DNA of 64,000 nucleotides from NCBI GenBank assembly GCA_947095535.1, contig OX352774.1, forward strand, positions 116,873,996 to 116,937,995, in the 5' to 3' direction. Made by a program: the position numbers and the translations under genes. This DNA comes from Poecilobothrus nobilitatus. Its lineage: Eukaryota; Arthropoda; Insecta; Diptera; Dolichopodidae. Within the stretch, counting starts at the first letter, position 1. Each line of letters starts with the position of its first letter. The notes beneath the pieces are model-generated. The model had not been told where the DNA came from. It made no database searches and saw nothing but the letters and a program-made list of their open reading frames with translations. Positions 35,538 to 46,699 of this stretch are shown here, piece after piece.

Positions 35538-36124
35538 TTATCATATATAATAAATAAGGATATAATGAATTTGTTATTACGTTTGAGACACCTTAAAGGA
35601 AACGAGATAGACATAATAAAGTACATATATTCTTTACTTTCGTATTTACGTTCGTTCGTTTCGTTAATCTAGAGTTTTGAAAGTTTTACTCTTTCACCTT
35701 TGTAAAATTGTAAATTTTGGAATTGAAATTGAGCAAGTGCAACGAATGGGATCGAGTAATTATATGAAAATAATTCAGTGTCTATTGAGAGATATCTGAA
35801 ATTTAGTGAAGAGAAGGTACATGTCAACAACTTTTGTAAAATTTGGTTGGTCTGGAGCAGCCGGTTCAGGCTTCTTGCACCTCTTGCAACTTAGCTAGGC
35901 GTCTCAGATTTTACAAATTATGATCAAGTTTTATGACAATAACTTCTATTAAATTTGGTTGAATTGACGTAACAGGTCAAGGTAACCGTCAATTCTCATT
36001 ACTTGATTAAGTTGATTATCTTCAATTTTCTAAAAAATGATTAAAATTTTTTAGCAACATCATAATATACTATGTTCGTACGGATATCCTAGAGTAGACA
36101 TAGTAAATTATATACTCTTCCTCG
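35538..36124 (+). mobile_element. DINE-like element, family a, in copy B (older insertion)
   Basis: Collinear with 25783-26397, with the same degraded head and the tail ACTCTTCCTCG. A younger family member is attached to its tail. Confidence 0.7.
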
Positions 36125-36130
36125 TTTTTT

Positions 36131-36902
36131 TTATACCCATATGAACTATGTTCAAGGATATAATAAATTTACCATTACGTTTGTGACACCTTAAAGGAGT
36201 CGAGCTAGATTTAGTGTTAAAGGTATGGATCGGCTCAGAATCGAATTCTGAGTCGATAAGTCATTTAAGTCCGCCCGCACGATAACTCAAAAAATAAAGG
36301 AGGTAGGAGGCTGAAATATTTTTTAAGCCACTTTTGCATAATTGTTAGTTGCGCTATTTAAATCCAGCATTTTCGGCCGCCGCATTCGAGTAGCTGCCAT
36401 ACAACTTCTTTCTTTAAATGGAAATAACTCAGTGTCTATTCAAACTATGTATCTGAAATTTTGCAAATGATGATCAAGTTTTATGGCAGCAACTTCTGTA
36501 AAATTTGGTTGTGATGGTATGACAGGTTCAAGTAGCTGCCATACAACTTCTCTTTTTAAATGAAAATAACTCAGTGTCTACTAAAGCTAGGAATTTGAAA
36601 TTTAGTAAAGAGGTGTCGAGTTACATGCCAACAACTTTTGTAAAATTTGCTTCGTCTAAAGCAGCCGGTTCAGGCTTCTTGCATTTCTTGGAACTTAATG
36701 AAGCTAGGCGCAATAGATTCGGGTAGCTGTCAAACAATTTACATAACTCCACAATTTATATAAATATATGTCTGTAGTTAACGTCGGTACTAAAACGTCT
36801 GAATGTTTTTAAAAGATGATAAAGTTTTATAAAAACAGGACATATTACGTTCATACGGGTATCCCAGAGCTGACACAGTCTACTCTACGGCACTCTTCCT
36901 CG
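36131..36902 (+). mobile_element. DINE-like element, family a, inserted head-to-tail on an older one
   Basis: The head is TATACCCATATGAACTATGT, then TTCAAGGATATAATAAATTT, TTACGTTTGTGACACCTTAA, GAGCTAGATTTAGTG, GAGTCGATAAGTCATT, AACTCAAAAAATAAAGGAGG, and internal repeats around GTAGCTGCCATACAACTTC. The tail is TACGGGTATCCCAGAGCTGA, GTCTACTCTACGGCACTCTT, CCTCG. Copy A has no insert at this point, so the limits are set by an empty site. It lies between TTCCTCGTTTTTT on the left and TTTTTTTTGGG on the right. Confidence 0.85.
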
Positions 36903-37159
36903 TTTTTTTTGGGTTTAAATTAACTAAAATTTCTTTGCTTGAATATTTAATGACCAATGAGAAACAATGATATTTCATTAATTTTCCCCATTAAATATTC
37001 TTGCTTTTAGCATTTTGTTTAATTTTTTTTCATCCAATTACATTCAAAACCTAATGGAGTTTAGAAATGTTTTTAGGCTAAATATTAAGAAATATTATTA
37101 TTAAAAATTGCTTGCTATTAAATTAAGTATAATAAATACTGACGAAAGTCTTATAAGGT

Positions 37160-37318
37160 TGAGTTAAAATATGGAATAAAATTTAAGATGTAAATGATGA
37201 TTTCATCCAATTTTCAATAGATTAAATATTGAAAACTGTTTTGGCTCATTAAACCGTTTTGTGGATCAGTGAATTTGTACATTCAGAGTACAAAAAACAT
37301 TCATCTGTAAAAAAAACT
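37160..37318. repeat. About 155 bp present only in copy B
   Basis: Copy A reads straight from CTTATAAGGTTTATATAACT to TTGCACTAAAAATTAC; copy B has extra sequence between CTTATAAGGTTGAG and TGTGCACTCAAAATTAC. No inverted ends are clear. It may be an insertion in B or a deletion in A. Confidence 0.6.
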
Positions 37319-37437
37319 GTGCACTCAAAATTACAATAAAAACTTAAAGTTGTTAAAATTAAAAACAAAAAAAAATTAAAGTTGTTAAAATTTTAGTTAA
37401 AAATACTTTACTTTATACTTTTTACCCAATATTTTTT

Positions 37438-40400
37438 TGTTAGTATTTTAAATTAATGTTAAAAACAGTTTTTAAAACGAACATCGAAAATTCCTTAAAA
37501 AAAGAGAAAAAAAAAGTAGTTAATTGTAATCTACTGTCCGTCTGCTAAAATTTGCATTTCCATTTTCTTTAATTTATTTTTTTTTAAGGTAAAAAAAACA
37601 TAAATCGATTTTTAATCAATTTTAAAATTTCTCATTTTGCTATAATGTTTTTTAGCTTTTCCATTTAATAGAATTCAAATGTAAAAATAAATTTGTAAAA
37701 CATCGAAAAAAACATCGAAAAATATAAAAGGTATTAAAATTTTGTTTGATTTGAAGTCATTATACACTTTTTAATTTATTTTTTTATTTTATATTTTTAC
37801 GTTAAATTATAACTGAAAAATGGTTGCTTTCTTTCGGCGGAAAATCGATGAAAAATATTCGAATTATACGCGAAAAAAATTTATTAAAGTACGAATATAT
37901 AAATGGAATATAATTTATACAAAATTTATTTATATTGAAGGCAGAAAAAAAAGAATTATTTTATTATCATCTTAATAGACTTCACATAAATATGAAAGAA
38001 AAGACTAGAAAAGTTCTTCTATTTATTCGCCTTTTCACCTCAATTTCTTTATCTGATTTTCCTTTTCGGTTTTTTTTGTTTTTGGAGAAAATAAATTATA
38101 AAATTTAAAATAAAAGTAAAATAAAATAAAAAAAAATAAAAAATTTAAAATAAAAATAAAATTTTGTACTTGTTAAAAAGCAAAAATTATAATAATTAGG
38201 CTTGAAGAATTACTAAGAGACATTATTTTCCATTGGTTATATAGGATGAAGAATTAGAGATTTGAAGTTAATTTTTTTTTCTTAGTCTATTGAAGAATCA
38301 CCACAGGGGAATTTCATTTTATATTGTATATGTGCTCGGTTTAAAGGGAATTCAAAAAAATAAAAATTAAAAACGTGTTATCCATAATTTTATAATGCCT
38401 TTTCCTTAAATTTTTCATGTCTTCTGTTATAGATATTCTTAAAAATATAATTTTTTGTTCGCTATCAAAATTGAAACATTATTAATGTAATCCTTTACTC
38501 TTTCCTTAGAAATTTTGATCTAAATTATTAAACTTTTCTCGAAATTTTCGAAAGTTTTGATTTCAAATAAAATTTAATGTTATTTTCGGTTTTAAAAAGT
38601 TTTAAAAATTTTATTCTGAAATTTATCTGATATTCATCAGATTCATCTTCGATTTTTTTGTAGTTGCTATAAATTTGTTTTAAACAATTTGACTAGAAAG
38701 TGTTATTAGAGATAAGGATTTGTAAAAAATATAATGCGCATGATTATGAATTATACAATAAGAAAAAGAAAAGTTTCTACTTTTACTAAATATTAATTTA
38801 GTCTATTTCTTATTTTTGGACCACTTTTAATTTTTGCAATTTACAATTTATTTACTTTGTATTTATTTATTTATTCATTGAAGCTACCTTTATAATTTAG
38901 AAGGTCATAATATATATCCCCAGATTGAGGATATTTACATCTGTGATTAAAAGTTAAGAGAAAATAAATTCTAGTTTTTATAATACAATTCAAAATTGAA
39001 TGGCTAAAAAACCTACTAACATATTTTTAGTGACTTATGTGACTATGAACTCAAAACAAACATATAGACTTGGTATTATTATATTTGTATCATTGATAGG
39101 TATACAAGAAACTGAGATCTACTATGCTAAAATCTTGTATTCAATTCACTATATATTTATCCTTTCAAGATGTTCATTTGCAACTTGAGGAGACAAGATT
39201 ACTCCTTAGTAACTTAAGTATTAGGTGACTAAATCTCTTGTATAATAAATTAAATATCTCTAGAGAAATTAAGATAAGAAGATGAAGAGTATTTAACATT
39301 AAAAACTAATTTGTTTAGTTTGAGCCTGAAAATGCAAATTTTCTTTCTTTCTAATTTCTTATCTTTATACAAGTGAGTATTACCGATACTAAACTTGTTA
39401 ATCTATATGCTATACAATTTGATTTTATGTTATACTCGTATGTGTTAAAAATGTGCTTTAAATGTGTGAAGTTTCGGTTAAAAGTTTTCTTTAAAAAGTG
39501 TTTGAGGAAGGATTCTTTATTTTTTTTTTCCATTTTGATTAAATGGATAAATATATTATGATATTATTGAGGCGAGATAATTCAATGACGAATGATTGCG
39601 GCAGAATAAAGAAAAAATAAACTTGAAGAAGAGAATGAAAATAAATAACAAAAACAAAAACCAATCATCAAGCAAATAAAGATATACATTTGAATAATAA
39701 ATGTAATACATATTTGGTTTCTTTTTCTATTTTTCAATTTCTTCCTAAATTTTTTTTCAATCATGTAAAATGAGTCGCGCTTTGCTTGATTAAATTTTTC
39801 AAAAAAAAGAAAAGATAATAAATAAATAAAAAAAATTGTAAAATTACTTGAAATTATCTAAAATTGACTGGTTGGGGGCTGAGTTTTTATCTTAAGAAGC
39901 ATTTTGAAAACAAAATTTAGGTGGATTGATTTAAGGATTTGATTTTTTTTTACTATAATTTAGTTGTATTTTTTAAGCGTGTTGTATTCATATGATTTCG
40001 AAATAACGAATTATGAGTAGTTGGATTTTTCTTGATGATAAAAGAAGATTGCAAAGGATTATACAATTGGAGGATTTTAAAATAAAATTTATCATAAGGA
40101 TTCTAAACGGAAAATGAATGAATTCAATAATATGTAAGCTGATTATATTACCTAATCTAAATCTCTTTTGATTTAATTTTATTTTTCTCCCAAAGCAAAG
40201 TAGAAAAAAAATTTATTTAATGAACATAAGTATTCAATTAAGAAAAGTATTAGTTTTAAAATTGATAAAAATGTATATACATTTTTTTTGAGGAGAAAAA
40301 CATAATAATTTAAATATTTCATTTGATGAAGACATAATAAATTTAACTTTAACTAAACAACCCCACTAACTTTAACTATTATATACTTTTATTAAAAAAA
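37438..40400. other. A/T-rich filler, no gene seen
   Basis: Nothing recognisable across about 3 kb. Frames at 39000-39188, 39351-39561 and 39582-39764 overlap on both strands, are low-complexity and have no motif. Confidence 0.5.
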
Positions 40401-41282
40401 CGAGAAAGAGAGCATTAGAATAGACTGTGTCAACTTTGGGATACCCGTATGAAGGTAATATATCCTGTTTCTATAAAACTTGATCATATTTTAAAAACAT
40501 TCAGATGTTTTAGTACCGACGTTAACTACAGAGATATATTTATGTAAATTGTAGAGTTGTACGACAGCTACCCGAATCTATTGCGCCTAGCTTAATTACG
40601 TTCCAAGAAATGCAAGAAGCCTGAGCCGGCTGCTTTAGACCAATCAAATTTTACAAAAGTTTTTGGCATGTAACACGACACCTTTTCACTAAATTTCAGA
40701 TAGCTAGCTTCAATAAACACTGAGTTTTTTCATTTAAAAGGAGAAGTTGTATGGCAGCTACCCGGACTTGTTACACCAGCAGAACCAAATTTTACAGAAG
40801 TTGTTGCCATAAAACTTGATCATCATTAGCAAGATTTCAGACGCCTAGCTTCATTAAGTTCCAAGAGGTGCAAGAAGCCTGAACCGGCTCCTCTAGACCA
40901 ACCAAATTTTACAAAAGTTGTTGGCATAAAACTTGATCATCGTTTGCAAACCTAGCTTGAATAAATACTGAGTTATTTCTATATAAAGAAAGAAGTTATA
41001 TGGCAGCTACTCGAACCCGGCGGCCAAAAAAGCTGCATTTAAATACCAAAACTAACAATTTGGTAAAAATGACGTGAGAAAAATTTCAACCACCTAGCTC
41101 CTTTATTTTTTGAGTTATCATGCGGAGGGACGAACGGACAGACGTACATGGCTTAATCGACTCGGAATTCGATTCTCAGCCGATCCATATTTTTGATACT
41201 ATATCTAGCTGGACTCCTTTAAGGTATCACAAACGTAATGGTAAATTTATTATACCCTTGAACAGAGTTCATACGGGTATAA
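40401..41282 (-). mobile_element. DINE-like element, family a
   Basis: The left edge is the reversed tail (CGAGAAAGAGAGCATTAGA, GACTGTGTCAACTTTGGGAT, ACCCGTATGAAGG). The right edge is the reversed head (TTATACCCTTGAACAGAGTT, CATACGGGTATAA). Internal units around GCAAGAAGCCTGA, CCAAATTTTACA and GTATGGCAGCTACCCG are repeated. Length 882 bp. Confidence 0.8.
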
Positions 41283-41534
41283 TTAATAAACATTAATACT
41301 AGCTTATTTTTAATTTTAATTTTTTATTGATGAAGGCTGAGCTAATGCGTCAGAATAATCACTAGATTTAGTAAGTTGTGCACCCAGGTAATTGTTGTAT
41401 ACCTTAACAATGTTCTACAAGAGTATTGAATTTCCTTAGATTTATGCCGCGATGATACCATTCGGATGGAAGAAGGCTTTTCAAATTCATATTAATACTG
41501 AAAAGTTTCAAAAATTCATTCTCATTCAATTCAC

Positions 41535-41945
41535 TCTCAAATTCATGTCAAGATTTATGAAACCGAAGTATTTCTCCCTTTTCTTTGACAGACTGGGTTA
41601 GAAGCAAGGAAAGTATTTCACGTTCTTAATAGTACGAATTCGTCTGCAAAACCTATAATTATCCACTTGGGTACTTAATCTTCTAGCATGTTTACCGATG
41701 TCTGGTCTAGAGAGGCTCTTCTTAATATTGAATATAAGGATTTGCACAGATACGCGGACAGAATAACTTTATGTCAACACTTAATTTAAGCTTTGATCTG
41801 TACTTTGCTAGCTCGTCTACCGATTTATTTTTGTCAGTTTATTCAGAGTATATTCAATACTTTTCGACTCTACCACCTTCGATTTGGTCTCTTTCTGCTA
41901 CGGATTTGGTTGACGCTTGATTATCAAAGTAGAATGTAATTCTGA
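41535..41945 (-). pseudogene. Non-LTR retrotransposon relic: RNase H and C-terminal end
   Basis: On the minus strand, from about 41945: FDNQASTKSVAE, resembling the SDSQAAIKSL block of retrotransposon RNase H, then stops, then NKSVDELAKYRSKLKLSVDI, resembling the NEKADELAK block. Further on, GKHARRLSTQVDNYRFCRR resembles the TGH..LG.HARRL....YCRFC zinc-knuckle-like end of jockey/R1-type ORF2, followed by SLSKKREKYFGFINLDMN. Several stops and frame changes are present. It is a different fragment from those at 8805 and 61915. Confidence 0.65.
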
Positions 41946-42619
41946 TATGCAAAAGCTTTTAGTAAATGCAATGTTAGCAAGTTTGTGGATTACCAGAACT
42001 TCTATTTGAAAGACACACAAATATTCAGGCGAAATATTATTTAATATAAAATATGTAACACAGCTGATTCTAAAATAGAAAAATTAATATTGATATGCAA
42101 TCAAAAAAAAATTCAGCTAATAAACATTACGGCCAGAACTAACATATTTAAAAATGTAAAAATAGTGATTATGATTTAAATAAAAATTATCCTACATAAA
42201 AATTTAATAATCTCCGAATATTTTCTAATTGAAGACCCGAAGTTTTTTAGCCAGAACTTTTTAAGTAGAAGAGTTTACAATCTCGAAGAAATCCCAAAAA
42301 TAAAAACTATTGGTAAGTTAGATATTAGAGAAGATATTCTGCAATATATTTATAAATTCTCAGTTTTTTGCAATAAAATAAACAAAGTAAGTAAATGAAA
42401 ATTCAAATGTATTTGTATAGAATAAGTAAAAGCGAAAAAAATTCAAATTGAAGTAACATGAAAATCTGATTAAATAAACAAAGCTGCAAGTCTTTTGAAG
42501 ACTTGCATTTTGAAGCAAACAAACTCATACAACCTTTTGCAAATATAATAACCATTTATAAATTGAACAAAAAATTGACGATATCACGTACTGCAAAAAA
42601 CAGAAAAAAAACTATGAAA
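41946..42619. other. A/T-rich filler, no gene seen
   Basis: No feature was recognised. Confidence 0.4.
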
Positions 42620-43100
42620 CAAGGCAGTATATAAAACTAAAGGTCTGTGAAGCCGTACATTTTCCAAATTACAATCAAAACTGTTAACAATTGTAACTTG
42701 CACCAACATTTTGCAAATTTTTCTTAAGAAATGTTGCTTTCATATAACTGTAATTTAAAATTATATTAATTTAAATACTAATTTGCAGAAAATTGCATTA
42801 TTTTGATATTGATTTATAAAGTTAAAAAAATATCGTTTGCCTATTTCAAAAAATGTTAAGTTAAACCTGAGACATAGACATTTGAAAATAGAGCTTTTTC
42901 TAATTTTGTTGAAAAGTATCTCAGTAATGGGTAGTCACAAAAATTGTTCCAGAACATAAATTTCTTAATGAGACTTATCCATGGTTACAATTTCGTTGTT
43001 TTATCTTAAATCGTGTACAAGTTTTGTAAACAGGCAGACGGATGGACTTACGGACAAAATGAAGTTAATAAGCAATTTTTTTGCAGTCTGTTTGAAAAAT
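42620..43100 (-). mobile_element. DINE/Helentron-like element, family b
   Basis: On the minus strand the head is AGCACATTTTTCAAACAG, followed by GTCCGTAAGTCCATCCGTCT, ACAAAACTTGTACACG, ACCATGGATAAGTCTCATTA and ACCCATTACTGAG. The left part, with GTACGGCTTCACAGACC, is diverged. It directly abuts a c-family fragment. Confidence 0.6.
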
Positions 43101-43104
43101 GTGC

Positions 43105-43351
43105 TGTGCCCAGATGCATTCCACGCCTTTCTTTCGTAATTAGTAACCCACTATATAAATTTCATTAAGATATTATTAGTTTTTGAGTTATCGTGCAAAC
43201 AGACAGACGGACTGACGGACATTGTTAAATCGACTCTAGATCGACTCAGGACACTGATTAAGAATATATATAAATGTCCTTATCTAAATTGCTTCCTTTT
43301 GGTAGTTTGGTAGTTACAATCACCAAAGTTAATATACCTTATATTTTTTAA
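43105..43351 (-). mobile_element. DINE-like element, family c, head fragment
   Basis: Reverse-complemented: TATAAGGTATATTAACTTTG, GTAACTACCAAA, CCAAAAGGAAGCAA, GGACATTTATATATATTC, GAGTCGATCTAGAGTCGATT, then TCCGTCAGTCCGTCTG and AACTCAAAAACTAATAA. It matches the first 230 bp of 51555-52189. Confidence 0.6.
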
Positions 43352-43526
43352 ATAAAAATGACATAAAAATATATGAAATGGAATTTCCTCAAAGTCAATC
43401 CACTAACATGAGGATTGCAATGAAATTTTACTTATCAAACACTTATTTGAATAACCATTTGTAAAGTAACGAAAAGGAAGTATTACAAGTTTATAAATTT
43501 TAGAAAACAAAGATTTTATAAAAAAA

Positions 43527-44094
43527 GAGGAAGAGTGCAGTACAGTCGAATGTCTCAACTCTGAGATACCCTTAATCATCTTTTACAAACATAAAACTTA
43601 ATCATCTTTTACAAAATTTTAGACGGTTTTATCTCGATGTTAAGTACCGAGATATATTTATGTAAATTTTGAAGCTGTATGATAGCTACCCGAACCTATC
43701 GCACCAGCACAACCAAATTTTACAAAAGTTGTTGCCATAAAACTTGAATATCTTTTATAAAATTTCAGATACTCAGCTTCCATAGACACCGATTTATTTC
43801 CTTATAAAGAAAGAAGTTGTATAGCAGTTACTCGAACTCGCTGGTCGAAAATGCTGGATTTAAATAGCAAAACTAACAATTTTGCAAAAGTGACTTAAAA
43901 CTCCTAGCTCCTTTATTTTTTCGGTTATCGTGGAGACAAACGGACAGGGGGACATACTCCAACACTCACCAGGCGGATATACATTTTAATCCACTACAAA
44001 TTCGCTTGAGCCTTTATCTACTCAACTCCTTTAAGGTATCATAAACGTAATGGCAAATTTATTATACCCTTAAATATACGTTCATACGCGTATA
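43527..44094 (-). mobile_element. DINE-like element, family a, short
   Basis: Reversed tail GAGGAAGAGTGCAGTACAGT and TCTCAACTCTGAGATACCC at the left; reversed head TTATACCCTTAAATATACGT and TCATACGCGTATA at the right. One internal unit is present. Length 568 bp. Confidence 0.75.
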
Positions 44095-44934
44095 AAAACT
44101 TTAATATATTGAAAAAAATAGTCTTTAAACTTTAGTTTTAAATTTAAAATATTATAAAATTATTTCTTTAACGGGGTTATATAAAACCTAAACGGGTTGT
44201 TTGACCTTCCAAAAACTTTCAATAAACAAAAATATTATCCAATTCAATTTATTTATAATACCAATACAAAATTCATTCAATACAGATAATTCTTAAAAAA
44301 GTTTTTATTAAATGTTTATCATTTTTTATTTCTGTTTATATTAAATTGAAGGTTTCGCTTTTATTTTAAAGGGATATCAATAATCTTTGATCCTACAGTA
44401 TCTGTAATTTAACTTTTTTATTTATATTTAGGAATTTTTTTTTTTTTTTTATTTTATTTTAAATTAAATCCCGACCTGACCTTTAATTTTCCCCAAAATC
44501 CATTGCTTTTGGTCATTAAATTTAAACTACTGAAAACCTACTTTTTCATCTTAAATTTAAATCAAAAAATTTCCATTTTTAATCTTTTATTATCGTAAAT
44601 TGATTGAAATGTTTTTATATTTTACAGGCTAATAATAAACCAATTAAAATTTTATTAATTTCAGTTATTGTAGAAACTTAATATTATCCTTGCTGTTAAA
44701 GTACTTGAAAAAAGAAATTATAATTATGCGAAATATTATAGACTACCGTAAAATATGCACAAAAGAAATAATCACCAAAATACAAAAAAAAAAATTAAAT
44801 ACACCAAAAATGTATGGGAGCTTGTCATATGGCTGTATTTCATTTCCATACAGTGCCATTTCACTGCATTTTTTGCAAGTTGCCTGTATATTATCATTTT
44901 AATGTATTTCATTTAACATTTCATTTAGGGGTTA
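44095..44934. other. A/T-rich filler, no gene seen
   Basis: A frame at 44690-44902 contains repeated CATTTC words but no known motif. No coding relic was recognised. Confidence 0.4.
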
Positions 44935-45035
44935 TTTTCAAGTTGGGTACAAAATAGTGGATTCAATATTTTGTTAGCAGGGTTTGTTGTTTAAATATGT
45001 GTGTAAAATATATAATTAGGGAGGATTTTAGAGTT
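44935..45035 (+). repeat. Repeat K (unclassified, about 100 bp)
   Basis: Markers in order: TTAGCAGGGTTTGTTG, TATGTGTGTAAAATATATAA, TTAGGGAGGATTTTAGAGTT, GGTTACG. The same order occurs reversed at 55629-55735 and 57505-57690. It could be the end of a MITE family. Confidence 0.45.
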
Positions 45036-46465
45036 GGTTACGAATGACATCCAGCCATAAGCCATATAGTCGAATGAAATAAATGTAGCATAGACAAATA
45101 AAACTGAATACAGTGAAAAGAGATATACAGATTACAGTCAAGTGACATATAATCAAATGAAACGTCGTAACGGCGATAATGATGATAACCCAAAATCTAT
45201 TCGGAAATTTCATAATATCCAAAAAAATAAGTAATGAAAAATAATTTTTCAAAATGTATATTTCAATTCCATTTTCTATTTGAAGCTTTATTTCATATGT
45301 AATAATCACCTAAAATAAAATAGTTTTGCAAATGAAATACCCCAAATGTTATATTGGCGGTTATTTCATTTTCCAGAGTCCTATTTAATTTTTATAATTA
45401 TGCAGTTCCAACAATATTTTTATTGTAAACAAAGTTTTTTTAACATATCGTTCGATTTCAGGTTTTTTCTATTAATCTTTCATTTAATTTATTTTATCTT
45501 ATCAAAAAAAAACAAAGTCTACTAAAAAATGGTTTTGAATTCCCTTCTTTTTTCGATTTTCTTTTGTATTTACGACATGTGTATTTTTTAAGTTAAATTA
45601 TTGTATGTAGTAAGTACTAAATTTTATCATTGTAGTAAGTATTTATTACTAAGGTAGTTACTATTATTTATATTTATATATATTTTTTATATGTTTTATT
45701 TATATTTTTTTATCTTTGTAAGAAATTTAAAAAAATTAAATTTAATTATAATTTACCCTAACTTAATGTACTTAACCTAACCTAAAAGAACTTTAGCTAA
45801 ATTATTCCTATTTTCTCTGTATACATTATTGTAATTATGATGATTCCAACTAGTAATAGTTCCGTTTAACTAATGTGTCCTTGTAAGGAATACTTATATC
45901 GTATTTTATATAATTTCCCTCTATATTGCCCGTGTTATATTCAACAGTTTTACAGGTGGCTCTTGTATAATTGTGTTATAGATATTATATACACATGAAT
46001 CATATGGTTTTGGAGCGTTTTCTGAAGTATTTTATACTCTCTCATAATGGATCTGATTAAATTTTAACAGAAAATTGTCGATTGTTATGATTTTTGATTC
46101 CTTGTACAAATATTTTTTTGAGTACTAATATCTGTAGTTGAATTTTCACTATGTAGGTTTATTTATAGAAATTTTTTTTTAAACTTGCGCTGACATTATA
46201 CAATATGCAAGTGTTGACCTTATTAATCTTTGATAGCATATTATTTGAACTTTTTTGCTAACGTTTTCATTATTAAAAAAATAGTTTTACAACCATAAAA
46301 GACTTTGCATATTGCCTTTAGAAATTGTGTATTTTATATGCTCAGATTAGTTCAAGTTACGATAAAATCGGTGCAAAAACTTCGAGAAACAACCTGTATG
46401 TTTGGCAGAGATAAATTAGTTGAAGATTTTATAGAAAATTTTCCAATTCAATATCCAATTTTCTG
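45036..46465. other. A/T-rich filler, no gene seen
   Basis: A minus-strand frame at 45028-45309 is hydrophobic and low in complexity, starts inside repeat K and shows no family signature, so I do not call it. Nothing else was recognised. Confidence 0.4.
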
Positions 46466-46699
46466 TTATGTAGATTGAAAAAATAAAAGACGCGTTAACA
46501 ATATCTTGTTGCAGACCATTTTCGATTTAGGATGCGTTATCTTTTGTTGATAATGTATCGAAAATTTATTGCCATGTATTTGGATCAGAGCAATTAGGAG
46601 TGATGCAAATTTATATTTTATCAACTGATATGTTAAGCCATCCAGCCCAATCGAATAAACTCCCTTTTCTAAATCTACCAAACAGACATCGATAATTCA
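46466..46699 (-). pseudogene. Jockey-type LINE reverse-transcriptase fragment
   Basis: The minus-strand frame reads DVCLVDLEKGVYSIGLDGLT, which fits motif A of jockey-type reverse transcriptase (usual form LDVEKAFDSIWHDGLIYKL). It continues YQLIKYKFASLLIALIQ and NKFSIHYQQKITHPKSKMVC, fitting the KYKFP.YLIKLIQ...L..R.F.V segment before motif B. The motif A Asp is kept, but KAFDS has become KGVYS. Motif B (PQGS) and motif C (YADD) are not present in frame. About 75 codons survive. It is a distinct lineage from the element at 15786-17640. Confidence 0.7.

Larger units (their letters stand above)
28356..37437 (+). repeat. Segmental duplication, copy B
   Basis: The block is collinear with 18356-26781. 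Differences of note: a 14-bp deletion near 30243, a SINE at 31687-31958, loss of about 575 bp joining the mariner transposase to the endonuclease relic at 34946, an extra DINE at 36131-36902 and about 155 extra bases at 37160-37318. The filler between listed features (about 28830-31600 and 32919-34240) is A/T-rich with no gene recognised. Confidence 0.93.

Noticed and set aside
45762..45786. CCTAA-like words resembling insect telomere repeat
   Set aside because: Only three irregular units; flies generally lack TTAGG telomeres; no array.
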